This document shows, piece by piece, positions 45,587 to 54,199 of a DNA stretch of 64,000 bases (its first letter is position 1; every line of letters starts with the position of its first letter). Made by a program: the position numbers and the translations under genes. This DNA is from Bacillus thuringiensis. Lineage in GTDB: Bacteria; Bacillota; Bacilli; Bacillales; Bacillaceae_G. The notes under the pieces are model-generated. The model was not told where the DNA came from. It ran no database searches and saw only the letters and a program-made list of their open reading frames with translations. The stretch covers positions 4,741,501 through 4,805,500 of the forward strand of contig NZ_CP155559.1 in NCBI RefSeq assembly GCF_022095615.2. The letters run 5' to 3'.

Positions 45587-46426
45587 TTAGAAATCGAAGT
45601 TATCAGGATCTGGACCAACGCGGTGATTTTGATTTAATGCATCGATTTTTTCCATATCTTCTTTCGTTAATTCAAAGTTAAATACATCAGCGTTTGCAAT
45701 AATACGGTGTTCTTTCGTTGATTTTGGAATTGTGATTACTCCATTTTGAAGGTCCCAACGTAAAATAACTTGCGCTGTCGTTTTACCGTGTTTCTCAGCA
45801 ATTGCTTGTACTGTTTCGTTATCTAATAATTGACCTTGCATTAGTGGTGACCATGCTTCCATTTGAATACCTTGTTCTTTACAGAAAGCTTGTAATTCTT
45901 TTTGCGTTAAACGAGGGTGGTATTCTACTTGATTAATCATTGGTTTAATTTCTGCATCCTTCATTACATCTTGTAAGTGATGGATTTGGAAGTTACTTAC
46001 ACCAATTGCACGTACGCGCTCTTCTTTATAAAGTGTTTCTAGCGCTCTCCATGTATCTTTATATTTTCCTTCTACAGGCCAGTGAACAAGATATAGATCT
46101 AAATAATCTAGTTCTAATTTCTTTAAGCTTTCTTCGTATGCAGCAATTGTTGCTTCATATCCTTGGTCTGCGTTCCATACTTTTGAAGTGATGAATAAAT
46201 CTTCTCTTGAAATACCAGTTGCTTCGATACCTGCACGAATTCCTTCACCTACAGCTTTTTCATTTCCGTAAATTGCAGCTGTATCGATGCTGCGGTATCC
46301 TGCTTTAATCGCTGCTTTTACAGCTTCTACAAGTTCTGGTCCTTCTTCTACTTTAAATACACCTAAACCGAACCAAGGCATTTCTACACCGTTATTTAAT
46401 ACTGCTTTACTTTGTAAGTTTTTCAT
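45587..46426 (-). CDS. Aldo/keto reductase (YvgN-like)
   Basis: The 279-residue TIM-barrel NADPH-dependent reductase has GYRSIDTAAIYGNEKAVGEGI with the catalytic Asp and Tyr, the Lys in LFITSKVWN, His in LDLYLVHWPVEGKY, and the cofactor site near IPKSTKEHRI. YvgN-type enzymes reduce methylglyoxal and related aldehydes. AAAGGAG precedes the ATG. It lies 16 bases after an MFS gene and forms an operon with it, next to a divergent HxlR regulator, which suggests a detoxification unit. Confidence 0.93.
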   Translation of the reverse strand: MKNLQSKAVLNNGVEMPWFGLGVFKVEEGPELVEAVKAAIKAGYRSIDTAAIYGNEKAVGEGIRAGIEATGISREDLFITSKVWNADQGYEATIAAYEESLKKLELDYLDLYLVHWPVEGKYKDTWRALETLYKEERVRAIGVSNFQIHHLQDVMKDAEIKPMINQVEYHPRLTQKELQAFCKEQGIQMEAWSPLMQGQLLDNETVQAIAEKHGKTTAQVILRWDLQNGVITIPKSTKEHRIIANADVFNFELTKEDMEKIDALNQNHRVGPDPDNFDF

Positions 46427-46442
46427 TTTATTTTATCTCCTT

Positions 46443-47657
46443 TTATTTTACTTGATCTCTTTTTTCTAATGTCATACTCCACGCTGTTAAAATCACAGCA
46501 GCTACTACCATAATGCCGCCTACCCAAGCAGTATGGATTAACCCTAATGAATTTGTTACAAGGCCACCTATATAAGAACCTAAAGCGATCCCTCCGTTAA
46601 ATGCGGCAATATTAATTGCTGAAGCAACATCAACCGCACTCGGAACAAAGCGCTCTGCCAATATAACTACATATACTTGCAGCCCCGGAACATTCATAAA
46701 TGCGAATAGTCCCATAAAAATAATTGTGATTAATCCAGCTACTTTAAATGGCGCCGTAAATGTTAAAACAAATAATATAATCGCTTGAATCAAGAACATG
46801 TAAAATAGCGCTCGAATCGGATTATGATTCGATAATTTTCCGCCAACCATATTCCCTATCGCAATGGCGATCCCATACACTAATAAAATGATAGTAACAG
46901 TACTTGCTTCAAATCCTGTTACTTCTTGTAATAGCGGTGATAAATACGTAAATGTTACGAATGTACCGCCGTATCCAAGTGCAGTAATAATGAAAACAAG
47001 TAACAGTCTTCCATTTTTAATTAGTTTGAATTGATCACGAAACGATACAGGTACACCATTTTTTAAATTAGATGGGACGAGTATACTGTTTGCGATAAAA
47101 GCAATAATTCCAATTACAACAATCACCATAAATGACGCTCTCCAGCCAAATTGTTGACCGATAAACGTCCCAATTGGCACACCTGTAATAGTCGCAACTG
47201 TTAATCCAGTAAACATAATCGCAATGGCGCTAGCACGTTTATTCTCTGGTACGATTGCAGCCGCAATTGTAGATCCTATCGACATAAACACACCATGTGC
47301 AAATGCAGATACAATTCTTGCGATAATTAATATAGTGAAGCTTGTTGCTACTGCCGCAATACCATTACCAATAATGAAAATAACCATAATCCACATTAAT
47401 AATGTCTTTCTCGACATACTAGCCGTTAACGCTGTTAAAACAGGAGCCCCTACTGCCGCTCCTAACGCATATAAGGAAACTGTTAAACCAGCTGTTGTAA
47501 CCGAAACATTTAAATCTTCCGAAATAGATGGTAATAAACCGACACTAATAAATTCTGTCGTTCCTATTCCAAATGCACTAATCGCTAGTGCTAATAAAGC
47601 AAACATACTTCTCCTATTCGTCTGAACTTCCGAAGATGGTACTGTATACGAACTCAA
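46443..47657 (-). CDS. MFS efflux transporter (DHA1, AraJ/YdhP-like)
   Basis: The 404-residue protein has 12 helices. It contains the DHA1-type IGTTEFISVGLLPSISEDLNVSVTTAG start, helix-4 motif and GGKLSNHNPIRALF loop. The family exports sugars, drugs or small metabolites. The start is TTG at 47657 behind GGAGGAATT. It forms an operon with the aldo/keto reductase and is divergent from hxlR across a tandemly duplicated control region. Confidence 0.92.
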   Translation of the reverse strand: MSSYTVPSSEVQTNRRSMFALLALAISAFGIGTTEFISVGLLPSISEDLNVSVTTAGLTVSLYALGAAVGAPVLTALTASMSRKTLLMWIMVIFIIGNGIAAVATSFTILIIARIVSAFAHGVFMSIGSTIAAAIVPENKRASAIAIMFTGLTVATITGVPIGTFIGQQFGWRASFMVIVVIGIIAFIANSILVPSNLKNGVPVSFRDQFKLIKNGRLLLVFIITALGYGGTFVTFTYLSPLLQEVTGFEASTVTIILLVYGIAIAIGNMVGGKLSNHNPIRALFYMFLIQAIILFVLTFTAPFKVAGLITIIFMGLFAFMNVPGLQVYVVILAERFVPSAVDVASAINIAAFNGGIALGSYIGGLVTNSLGLIHTAWVGGIMVVAAVILTAWSMTLEKRDQVK

Positions 47658-47749
47658 TTGAATTCCTCCTTATTACAAGAAATCCAATCATAATAGTGCG
47701 ATAAAAAGGCCTTTTTATCTTCTAAAAATATATATTTAATCTCTACAAA

Positions 47750-47937
47750 TGCTATTATGAATGGTTTCATTCCTTTTTGAAAGAACGCACTTTAAAGTAC
47801 GATAGGAACCAAAAAGTAACATAGGTACTTTTTAGTACCGTACTACTCATTTGCCTCTTACATGTGCTATTATGAAACATATTTAACATGATAAAAAGTA
47901 CGTACTTTAAAGTGCTATAGGTACTAAAAAGTAACAT
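47750..47937. promoter_or_regulatory. Tandemly duplicated promoter/operator between MFS and HxlR genes
   Basis: Segment 47750-47822 is repeated at 47865-47937 with an offset of 115 bases. TGCTATTATGAA starts both copies, and the ACTTTAAAGT ... AAAAAGTAACAT half matches at 30 of 34 positions (47789-47822 and 47904-47937). Between them lies the dyad GGTACTTTTTAGTACC. These GTACT-type dyads look like HxlR operators. Confidence 0.7.
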
Positions 47938-47981
47938 TTGTATAATTTAGCTTACTTTACTCATAAAGGAGGGTTTTATAT

Positions 47982-48326
47982 ATGAAGAAATACAATATTC
48001 CTGTAGAAGCAACTTTAGAAGTTATCGGCGGCAAATGGAAGGTTGTTATCCTTTGTCACTTAACGAAAGGTACAAAGCGAACGAGTGAACTAAAACGTTC
48101 CATGCCTGGTATTACACAAAAAATGTTAACACAACAATTACGTGAACTAGAAGTCGACGGCGTTATTCAAAGAAAAGTATATAACCAAGTCCCGCCAAAA
48201 GTAGAATATTCTCTTACTGATTACGGTTGGTCTTTAGAATCGATTCTTGATTCTCTTTGTACTTGGGGCGAATGCCATCTTGAAAAGGAAGGTAACACAT
48301 CGATGCTAATTGCGGAAGGTGAATAA
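47982..48326 (+). CDS. HxlR-family (DUF24) transcriptional regulator
   Basis: The 114-residue winged-helix protein has the family start VEATLEVIGGKWKVVILCHL, LKRSMPGITQKMLTQQLRELE as recognition helix, and YNQVPPKVEYSLTDYG as wing. HxlR/DUF24 proteins sense aldehydes, quinones or thiol stress; here a Cys lies in VVILCHL (about residue 23), which is later than the YodB sensor position. GGAGGG precedes the ATG. It probably controls the divergent MFS / reductase operon. Confidence 0.92.
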   Translation: MKKYNIPVEATLEVIGGKWKVVILCHLTKGTKRTSELKRSMPGITQKMLTQQLRELEVDGVIQRKVYNQVPPKVEYSLTDYGWSLESILDSLCTWGECHLEKEGNTSMLIAEGE

Positions 48327-48330
48327 TAGA

Positions 48331-48377
48331 AAAAAGGAAAAAACGAACATGAATTTGTTCATTTTTTCCTTTTTTTC
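48331..48377 (+). terminator. Terminator after HxlR gene
   Basis: Long stem, AAAAAGGAAAAAACGAACA and near-complement, followed by TTTTTTTCT. Confidence 0.85.
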
Positions 48378-48495
48378 TTATTATATATGTACATTTCTAA
48401 CTGAAGCAAAATATTTTATACGCTTTCATACCTTGTCAGTACTACATTATACACTCAATATCAAATAATTAGGAATCATTTTTATGTTAACATAG

Positions 48496-48535
48496 GTGTA
48501 TATAGTATATAATATAGGATATATATTATATACAC
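48496..48535. repeat. AT-rich inverted repeat
   Basis: GTGTATATA at the left end and TATATACAC at the right, with nearly continuous pairing across 40 bases made almost only of A and T. It could extrude as a cruciform or bind a regulator; its role is unknown. Confidence 0.5.
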
Positions 48536-48674
48536 TTTCCGGTAACGGACCTTTTCCATTATACGGACAAGCCATATATCGGACAGTTCATAAATAATAG
48601 GTAAGACGTTATGGTTTTAGATTTATGTTTGCAGCTTACTTGCTGTCATAAATTTAAAGGCATTTTATTGTGCT

Positions 48675-48702
48675 TTGTGAAACTTTGTATAAAGTTTCGT
48701 AA
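48675..48702 (+). promoter_or_regulatory. Rex-like dyad upstream of yjlC-ndh
   Basis: TTGTGAAACTTT and AAAGTTTCGTAA form an inverted repeat (10 of 12 pairs). The left half, TTGTGAA, is the half-site of Rex (consensus TTGTGAAnnnnnnTTCACAA). In B. subtilis Rex represses this same gene pair, so the site is plausible here. Confidence 0.55.
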
Positions 48703-48761
48703 CCGTTTACTATCTTACTTATAAAAAATAAGAGTATTGCTATCGTAAAGGAGAATTGGAG

Positions 48762-49202
48762 ATGCCAGAAACTATGACTCAAACAAAGCCAGAACAAGAA
48801 ACTGTACAAATTTCTGCTAGCCAAGGACAACTTGATGTACTTGATCAGTTGTTAAAACCTGAGGTACAAGAATCATTAACAACACTAGTAGAACAGCTTC
48901 CAAAATTAACTGAGCTTGTTAACATTTTAACTAAGTCTTATGACTTCGCTCAAACTGTTGCTACTGATGAAGTATTAAAAAGCGACACTGTCAGCGCAAT
49001 CACAGAGCTTGTAGAACCTGTAAAAGATACAGTAAAAGGCATGGCTGCAACTGCTATCGAAGCGAAAGATCGTGCTGACGAAAGCAACGAAGTTATCGGC
49101 CTATTCGGTCTATTAAAATTACTAAAAGACCCACAAGCACAAAAAATGTTCCGCTTTGTGAACGCATATCTTCAAATTAGTGCAGAACGTAACAATAAAT
49201 AA
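48762..49202 (+). CDS. yjlC: DUF1641 protein, YjlC homologue
   Basis: The 146-residue helical protein has the DUF1641 pattern: LDVLDQLLKPEVQESLTTLVEQLPKLTELVNIL followed by amphipathic helices and FGLLKLLKDPQAQKMFRFV. Function is not known; it is always near NADH or formate dehydrogenases. AAAGGAG lies 10 bases before the ATG at 48762. It lies 44 bases before ndh in the same order as B. subtilis yjlC-ndh, so an operon is likely. Confidence 0.88.
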   Translation: MPETMTQTKPEQETVQISASQGQLDVLDQLLKPEVQESLTTLVEQLPKLTELVNILTKSYDFAQTVATDEVLKSDTVSAITELVEPVKDTVKGMAATAIEAKDRADESNEVIGLFGLLKLLKDPQAQKMFRFVNAYLQISAERNNK

Positions 49203-49246
49203 TTTAACTTATAACAACAATTAGTAAAGACGGGGGATATCATACT

Positions 49247-50425
49247 ATGTCAAAACAAATTGTCATCTTAGGCGCTGGTTATGGCGGTCTTCTTGCCGCT
49301 TTAAACGTACGTAAATATTACAGTAAATCAGAAGCACAAGTTACAGTGATTAACCAATACCCAACACACCAAATCATCACTGAACTACACCGCCTTGCAG
49401 CTGGTAACGTTGCTGAGCAAGCAATTGCAATGCCACTTACAAAGCTTTTCAAAGGTAAAGATATCGATCTTAAAATTGCAACAGTTGAGTCATTCTCAGT
49501 TGATAGCAAAGAAATCAAACTAGCTGGCGGCACTACTTTATCTTACGATGCACTTGTAGTTGCTTTAGGAAGTAAAACTGCTTACTTCGGTATTCCAGGA
49601 CTAGAAGAAAACAGCATGGTATTAAAATCTGCTGCTGATGCAAACAAAATCTATAAACACGTTGAAGACCGTATTCGTGAATACGCGAAAACGAAAAACG
49701 AAGCTGATGCTACAATCGTAATCGGTGGTGGCGGATTAACTGGCGTTGAGCTAGTTGGTGAGCTTGCTGACATTATGCCTAAACTTGCAAAAAGCCACGG
49801 CGTAAACCCAAAAGAAGTTAAACTTCTTCTTGTTGAAGCAGGTCCAAAAATCCTTCCTGTATTACCAGACCACTTAATCGAACGTGCAACTACTAGCCTA
49901 GAAGCACGCGGTGTTACATTCTTAACAGGTCTTCCTGTAACAAACGTTGCTGGCAATGAAATCGACTTAAAAGACGGTCAAAAACTTGTTGCTAACACAT
50001 TCGTTTGGACAGGTGGCGTTCAAGGTAACCCACTAATCGGTGAATCAGGTCTTGAAGTAAACCGTGGTCGTGCAACAGTTGATGCATACCTACAATCTAC
50101 TTCTCACAAAGACGTATTCGTTGCTGGAGACAGCGCTGTTGTCTTCGCTCCAGACGGACGTCCATACCCACCAACTGCACAAATCGCTTGGCAAATGGGT
50201 GAGTTAATTGGATACAACTTATACGCAGCACTAGAAGGCAAAGCATTCGAAGAGTTCGCACCTGTAAACTCTGGAACACTTGCTAGTCTAGGACGTAAAG
50301 ATGCTGTTGCTACAATCGGAGCAAGCAATACTCCACTTAAAGGCTTACCAGCATCATTAATGAAAGAAGCAAGTAACGTTCGTTACTTATCACACATTAA
50401 AGGTCTATTCAGCTTAGCTTACTAA
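49247..50425 (+). CDS. ndh: Type II NADH dehydrogenase (NDH-2)
   Basis: The 392-residue flavoprotein passes electrons from NADH to menaquinone without pumping protons. The FAD motif is ILGAGYGGLLAAL (residues 6-18), the NADH motif is VIGGGGLTGVELVGELAD (about 160-177), and the second FAD site is in DVFVAGDSAV (about 288-297). AQIAWQMGELIGYNL is the quinone-side helix region. There is no membrane helix; a C-terminal amphipathic helix anchors NDH-2 enzymes. CGGGGGAT precedes the ATG. Confidence 0.95.
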   Translation: MSKQIVILGAGYGGLLAALNVRKYYSKSEAQVTVINQYPTHQIITELHRLAAGNVAEQAIAMPLTKLFKGKDIDLKIATVESFSVDSKEIKLAGGTTLSYDALVVALGSKTAYFGIPGLEENSMVLKSAADANKIYKHVEDRIREYAKTKNEADATIVIGGGGLTGVELVGELADIMPKLAKSHGVNPKEVKLLLVEAGPKILPVLPDHLIERATTSLEARGVTFLTGLPVTNVAGNEIDLKDGQKLVANTFVWTGGVQGNPLIGESGLEVNRGRATVDAYLQSTSHKDVFVAGDSAVVFAPDGRPYPPTAQIAWQMGELIGYNLYAALEGKAFEEFAPVNSGTLASLGRKDAVATIGASNTPLKGLPASLMKEASNVRYLSHIKGLFSLAY

Positions 50426-50435
50426 TCTGAATATA

Positions 50436-50466
50436 AGCCCGAATCATGCCCTGCATGGTTCGGGCT
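50436..50466 (+). terminator. Terminator after ndh
   Basis: Stem AGCCCGAA/TTCGGGCT with inner CATG pairing, followed by ATTTTTAT. Confidence 0.88.
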
Positions 50467-50557
50467 ATTTTTATCCGTAACTTTCTCTAACTTATATATT
50501 CGGCAGAAGAATAAGTTAATCCTCTTTAATTATCGAAATATACTGACTCTTTATAAT

Positions 50558-50586
50558 AAAAGCTGTACCAATTTGGTACAGCTTTT
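50558..50586 (-). terminator. Terminator after tyrS
   Basis: Stem AAAAGCTGTACC/GGTACAGCTTTT with a 5-base loop. On the minus strand ATTAT follows. A repeat copy lies between it and the tyrS stop codon. Confidence 0.7.
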
Positions 50587-50600
50587 ATGATCACCTTTTG

Positions 50601-50644
50601 TCGGTAAATCGGCAAATCGATATATCAAGAAAATCGCTGATATA
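50601..50644 (-). repeat. Phased TATATC repeat, copy C
   Basis: On the minus strand, TATATCAGCGATTTTCTTGA (starting at 50644) is followed after 20 bases by TATATCGATTTGCCGATTT and the end ACCGAC. This is the same consensus and end as copies A and B, with only two units. Confidence 0.72.
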
Positions 50645-50662
50645 ATTTTTCAACCTCATTCA

Positions 50663-51922
50663 TTATCCTAATTTAACTAGGCTGTAGTTCTTCTTCCCTT
50701 TACGAATAATAATAAATCGTCCATCAAATGAATTTTCTACAGTAACATCTGTACCCATATCTGTTACTTTTTCACCATTCATAGAAATAGCTCCATTATT
50801 AATATCTTCACGTGCTTGTCGTCTAGATGGTTCAATTCCTAAATCAACTAGCCATTCTACGATGTTTTTCGTCTCTTTCGAAGACTCAAATGTTGGCATC
50901 TCTTTAAAACCTTGTTCAATTTCATCAGCTGTTAACGATTTAATATCTCCGCTAAATAACGCTGCTGTAATTTTCTCAGCTTGCAGGAGTGCCTCTGCTC
51001 CATGAACGAATTTCGTCATTTCTTCCGCTAATACTTTTTGTGCTTCACGTTTATGAGGCTCTGTTTCTACCTTCGCTACCAATTCATCAATGCGCTCTTT
51101 CGTTAAGAACGTAAAGTATTTCAAGTATTTCACTACATCACGGTCATCTGTATTCACCCAGAACTGGTAAAATTCAAACGGTGTCGTTTTTTCAGGATCA
51201 AGCCAAACCGCACCACCTGCTGATTTACCAAACTTCGTACCATCTGATTTCAATAATAACGGAATCGTTAATCCGAATACTTTCGCTTCGTGCCCTTCTA
51301 ACTTACGAATTAAATCTAAACCACTCGTAATATTTCCCCATTGGTCACTACCACCAATTTGCAGTTGGACATCTTCTTTCGTGTATAAATGATGGAAGTC
51401 CATCGCTTGCAAAATTTGGTACGTAAATTCTGTGAAAGAAATTCCTGTATCTAAACGACTTGCTACAATGTCCTTCGCTAACATGCTATTAATGCTAAAG
51501 TTTTTCCCGTAATCACGTAAAAACTCAATAATGTTTATTTCATGTGTCCAGTCGTAGTTATTTACCATCTTCACTTCGCTATTTCCGCCAAAATCAAATA
51601 GCTTTTTCATTTGCGCTGTTAACGCATCAACATTATGCTGAATGACTTCTAACGTTTGAAGTTGACGTTCTGATTGACGTCCGCTCGGATCACCAATTGT
51701 TCCTGTTGCCCCACCAATTAAAATAACCGGATGATGGCCAGCTAACTGGAACCTCTTCATCATCATAAACGGAATCAAATGTCCAATATGCATACTATCA
51801 CCAGTCGGATCAACTCCGCAGTATAGTGAAATCTTTTTCTCTTCTACTAGCTTACGTAAACCTTCTTCGTCCGTCTGTTGATTAATGGCGCCGCGCCATT
51901 CTAATTCATCAATAATATTCAT
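50663..51922 (-). CDS. tyrS: Tyrosyl-tRNA synthetase
   Basis: The 419-residue class I synthetase has CGVDPTGDSMHIGHL (HIGH motif, about residues 35-49), the tyrosine-binding segment YQILQAMDFHHLY with GGSDQWGNI, and the KMSKS-like LKSDGTKFGKSAGG (about 222-235). A C-terminal S4 RNA-binding domain (EPSRRQAREDINNGAISMNG) completes the bacterial form. A T-box with a Tyr specifier lies upstream. Bacillus species often carry two TyrRS types; this is the TyrS form with GKS in the second motif. Confidence 0.96.
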   Translation of the reverse strand: MNIIDELEWRGAINQQTDEEGLRKLVEEKKISLYCGVDPTGDSMHIGHLIPFMMMKRFQLAGHHPVILIGGATGTIGDPSGRQSERQLQTLEVIQHNVDALTAQMKKLFDFGGNSEVKMVNNYDWTHEINIIEFLRDYGKNFSINSMLAKDIVASRLDTGISFTEFTYQILQAMDFHHLYTKEDVQLQIGGSDQWGNITSGLDLIRKLEGHEAKVFGLTIPLLLKSDGTKFGKSAGGAVWLDPEKTTPFEFYQFWVNTDDRDVVKYLKYFTFLTKERIDELVAKVETEPHKREAQKVLAEEMTKFVHGAEALLQAEKITAALFSGDIKSLTADEIEQGFKEMPTFESSKETKNIVEWLVDLGIEPSRRQAREDINNGAISMNGEKVTDMGTDVTVENSFDGRFIIIRKGKKNYSLVKLG

Positions 51923-51954
51923 CTTTTGTCATCCCCTCTATTTTTTTGAAAACA

Positions 51955-52202
51955 AAAAGTCCCTATGTCTATGACATAGGGACGATTATTCACCGTGTTA
52001 CCACCCAGTTTGTATAAATAGCATAGCTACTCATACCACTCTTAGCAATAATATCGATTGCCAATCCGCTTAGCATTACCTAAGATACTCCAGAGTGTAA
52101 TTCGCAAGTTTGTTTGTGCTAGGTTCCAGCAACCCCTAGCTCTCTCATTAACAGTGACAAACTGCTACTGGGCTCTTTCAACGTATATTATTTGTTAAAT
52201 TA
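51955..52202 (-). promoter_or_regulatory. T-box riboswitch leader, Tyr specifier
   Basis: On the minus strand, GGGTGGTAACACGG is the T-box core, and GTCCCTATGTC/GACATAGGGAC (51957-51983) is the terminator stem, followed by TTTTTG. In stem I, GAATTACACTCTGGAG puts TAC (52099-52097) in the specifier position, as expected for tyrosine. Confidence 0.92.
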
Positions 52203-52208
52203 TTAGCC

Positions 52209-52237
52209 ATTATATTGAATTGAAAACAAATTGTCAA
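52209..52237 (-). promoter_or_regulatory. Consensus promoter of tyrS
   Basis: TTGACA (52237-52232) and TATAAT (52214-52209) on the minus strand with a 17-base spacer: a perfect sigma-A promoter. Confidence 0.9.
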
Positions 52238-52287
52238 CAATACCCAAATGTTATTTTAAAATAATTCACATTTTCATACGTATTTCG

Positions 52288-53205
52288 TTACTCTTTATCT
52301 TCTCCAATAATCCTTACTTCTCGCTCTAACTTCACGCCAAATTTCTCTTCAACGGTCTTTTGTACAAAGTGGATTAAATCAATGTAATCTTGTGCTGTTC
52401 CATTATCCACATTCACCATAAATCCAGCGTGCTTTAAAGAAACTTCCACTCCGCCAATTCGCTTACCTTGTAGTCCTGATTCTTGAATCAATTTACCAGC
52501 AAAGTTATTTGGTGGGCGCTTAAATACGCTACCACATGAAGGGTATTCTAGAGGCTGCTTTGATTCACGTTTAAACGTTAAATCATCCATTTTTTCTTTA
52601 ATTTCTTCACGTATACCTTCTTCAAGTTCAAATCGCGCTTCAAGAATAATGTAATGGTTGTTCGCAAATACACTCTTACGATATCCAAATTCAAATGCTT
52701 CTTTCGTCAAAGTACGTAGCTCTCCATCACCTGTCATTACAACAGCTTCTGTTAATACAAACGATACTTCACCGCCGTAAGCACCGGCATTCATATATAA
52801 TGCTCCGCCAACTGAACCTGGAATACCACAAGCAAACTCAAGACCCGTTAAATTATGATCTAACGCAATACGTGATACATCAATAATTGCTGCACCACAC
52901 TGTGCTACAATCGTTGTTCCTGTTACAGTCACACCTGTAATGTGAATTAAACTTACTATAATCCCGCGAATTCCACCATCTTTAATAATGACATTCGATC
53001 CATTTCCTAAAAACGTAACTGGAATATTATATTCGTTAGCATATTTAATAACTTCTTGAATTTCATCATAATTCGTAGGCGCAACGAACACATCTGCTTT
53101 TCCGCCAACTTTAATATGCGTATGATTCTTTAACATTTCATCTTGTTTCACATGACCTTCAGGCAATACCGTACTTAAATATTCATAAACCTCTTGCATA
53201 TTCAT
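52288..53205 (-). CDS. murB: UDP-N-acetylenolpyruvoylglucosamine reductase
   Basis: The 305-residue FAD enzyme makes UDP-MurNAc in peptidoglycan synthesis. The FAD-binding signature [45 protein letters not shown] and the catalytic Ser in [11 protein letters not shown] (type II, lacking the extra loop of E. coli MurB) are seen. GAGGAATC precedes the ATG. B. cereus-group genomes usually have a second murB in the cell-wall cluster; this copy stands alone, so it is probably the additional one. Confidence 0.94.
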   Translation of the reverse strand: MNMQEVYEYLSTVLPEGHVKQDEMLKNHTHIKVGGKADVFVAPTNYDEIQEVIKYANEYNIPVTFLGNGSNVIIKDGGIRGIIVSLIHITGVTVTGTTIVAQCGAAIIDVSRIALDHNLTGLEFACGIPGSVGGALYMNAGAYGGEVSFVLTEAVVMTGDGELRTLTKEAFEFGYRKSVFANNHYIILEARFELEEGIREEIKEKMDDLTFKRESKQPLEYPSCGSVFKRPPNNFAGKLIQESGLQGKRIGGVEVSLKHAGFMVNVDNGTAQDYIDLIHFVQKTVEEKFGVKLEREVRIIGEDKE

Positions 53206-53540
53206 TTTACGATTCCTCTATTTCTATATTCTTTTTATCCCGTTATACGGGCCCATAATATCCCCACATACATGAACGAACCTAAAGTGGTGGATACAGT
53301 GTACCCAAAATCAATTCGAGACACCTATAAACCTCTTAATTTATAAGAGGTGCCACTCATATTAAAATATATATTGCATAATAAAGCAACCCAAATGGGC
53401 TACTAAACTTGACATGTCATCAGAAAGACAACAATTTGTAAAATATATTACTTTTTCAAAACACTATCCTTCAGTATCTTACTATATCACACGAAAATAA
53501 AGTGGTATTTTTTTGTAATCTTTACTTTATTTTCATCAAT
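53206..53540. other. Intergenic region, possible insertion-sequence scar
   Basis: About 330 bases without an ORF. It contains a hairpin CCTCTTAATTTATAAGAGG (53333-53351), GGTGGATACAGTGTACCC and an AAGCAACCCAAATGGGCTAC segment. The text has the feel of a decayed mobile-element end, but I recognise no family. Confidence 0.35.
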
Positions 53541-53578
53541 AAAAAAGATGCTTTTACCTGTGTAAAAGCATCTTTTTT
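53541..53578 (-). terminator. Bidirectional terminator
   Basis: Stem AAAAAAGATGCTTTTAC/GTAAAAGCATCTTTTTT; it ends the SET-domain gene. Confidence 0.92.
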
Positions 53579-53593
53579 ATTACCTATTATAAT

Positions 53594-53989
53594 TTACTTT
53601 TCGTTCTCTTCTTTTTCCTTATCAAACCATAATAGCTCATCGTCATCAACTTCACCATTATAATTGATTAAAATCTCTTCTCCCGCTTTTATATCTTTGT
53701 AAGCAAAGAAGTTAAACGTATGATTCTCAAAGACAATATCATACGTTGCATTCGGATTATATGCATGATTAAATAACATGCCGTATCCTAACAGGAATGC
53801 CGTATGATTTACCCCATACTCAAATGCGTAGTCAGCAAGTAACGTTTTCTCAATGTGTTCATGCTGTTCATTCGGATAAGAGATAACTGGTGCTGAGTGA
53901 ATCAACTCACCTTTTTTAATATCACGAGTTGCAAATACCCCTCTATTAAATTCTCCATCACTAAGTTCAGAAGTCTTAACTTCGATCAT
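53594..53989 (-). CDS. Small SET-domain protein
   Basis: The 131-residue protein is a single SET domain: GVFATRDIKKGELI (SAM-contact strand), GYGMLFNHAYNPNATY (the NHxxxPN signature, about residues 72-87) and the late GEEILINYNGE with the catalytic Tyr. SET domains methylate protein lysines with SAM. A small B. anthracis SET protein reported to methylate host histone H1 is of this kind. There is no signal peptide; the tail is acidic. AGGTGA lies before the ATG at 53989. Confidence 0.9.
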   Translation of the reverse strand: MIEVKTSELSDGEFNRGVFATRDIKKGELIHSAPVISYPNEQHEHIEKTLLADYAFEYGVNHTAFLLGYGMLFNHAYNPNATYDIVFENHTFNFFAYKDIKAGEEILINYNGEVDDDELLWFDKEKEENEK

Positions 53990-54021
53990 ATGCGTCACCT
54001 ATATAATTCTTTCTTTGAAGT

Positions 54022-54095
54022 ATTTTATTCCGCTATTTGCGGGGTTCAACTAATAATCAGTAGCGTATAACCCACTAATTAAAGTCTCAGTTTAT
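54022..54095 (+). repeat. Dispersed 80-bp intergenic repeat, copy 2
   Basis: It runs from TTTTATTCCGCTATTTGCG to ATTAAAGTCTCAGTTTATC and aligns with the reverse of 34123-34210, including AATAATCAGT and CACTAATTAAAGT. It lies between the SET gene and the chemoreceptor gene. Confidence 0.6.
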
Positions 54096-54161
54096 CTCCT
54101 TAAGCTTGGCAGAAAACGCGCAGAAAAGCAATTAAATTACTATCAACTATTCATTTAAATG

Positions 54162-54191
54162 AAAAAAGAACACACATAGTGTGCCCTTTTT
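54162..54191 (-). terminator. Terminator after chemoreceptor 3
   Basis: Imperfect stem GGGCACAC/TGTGTTC on the minus strand followed by TTTTTTC. Confidence 0.65.
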
Positions 54192-54199
54192 AAGAGATA

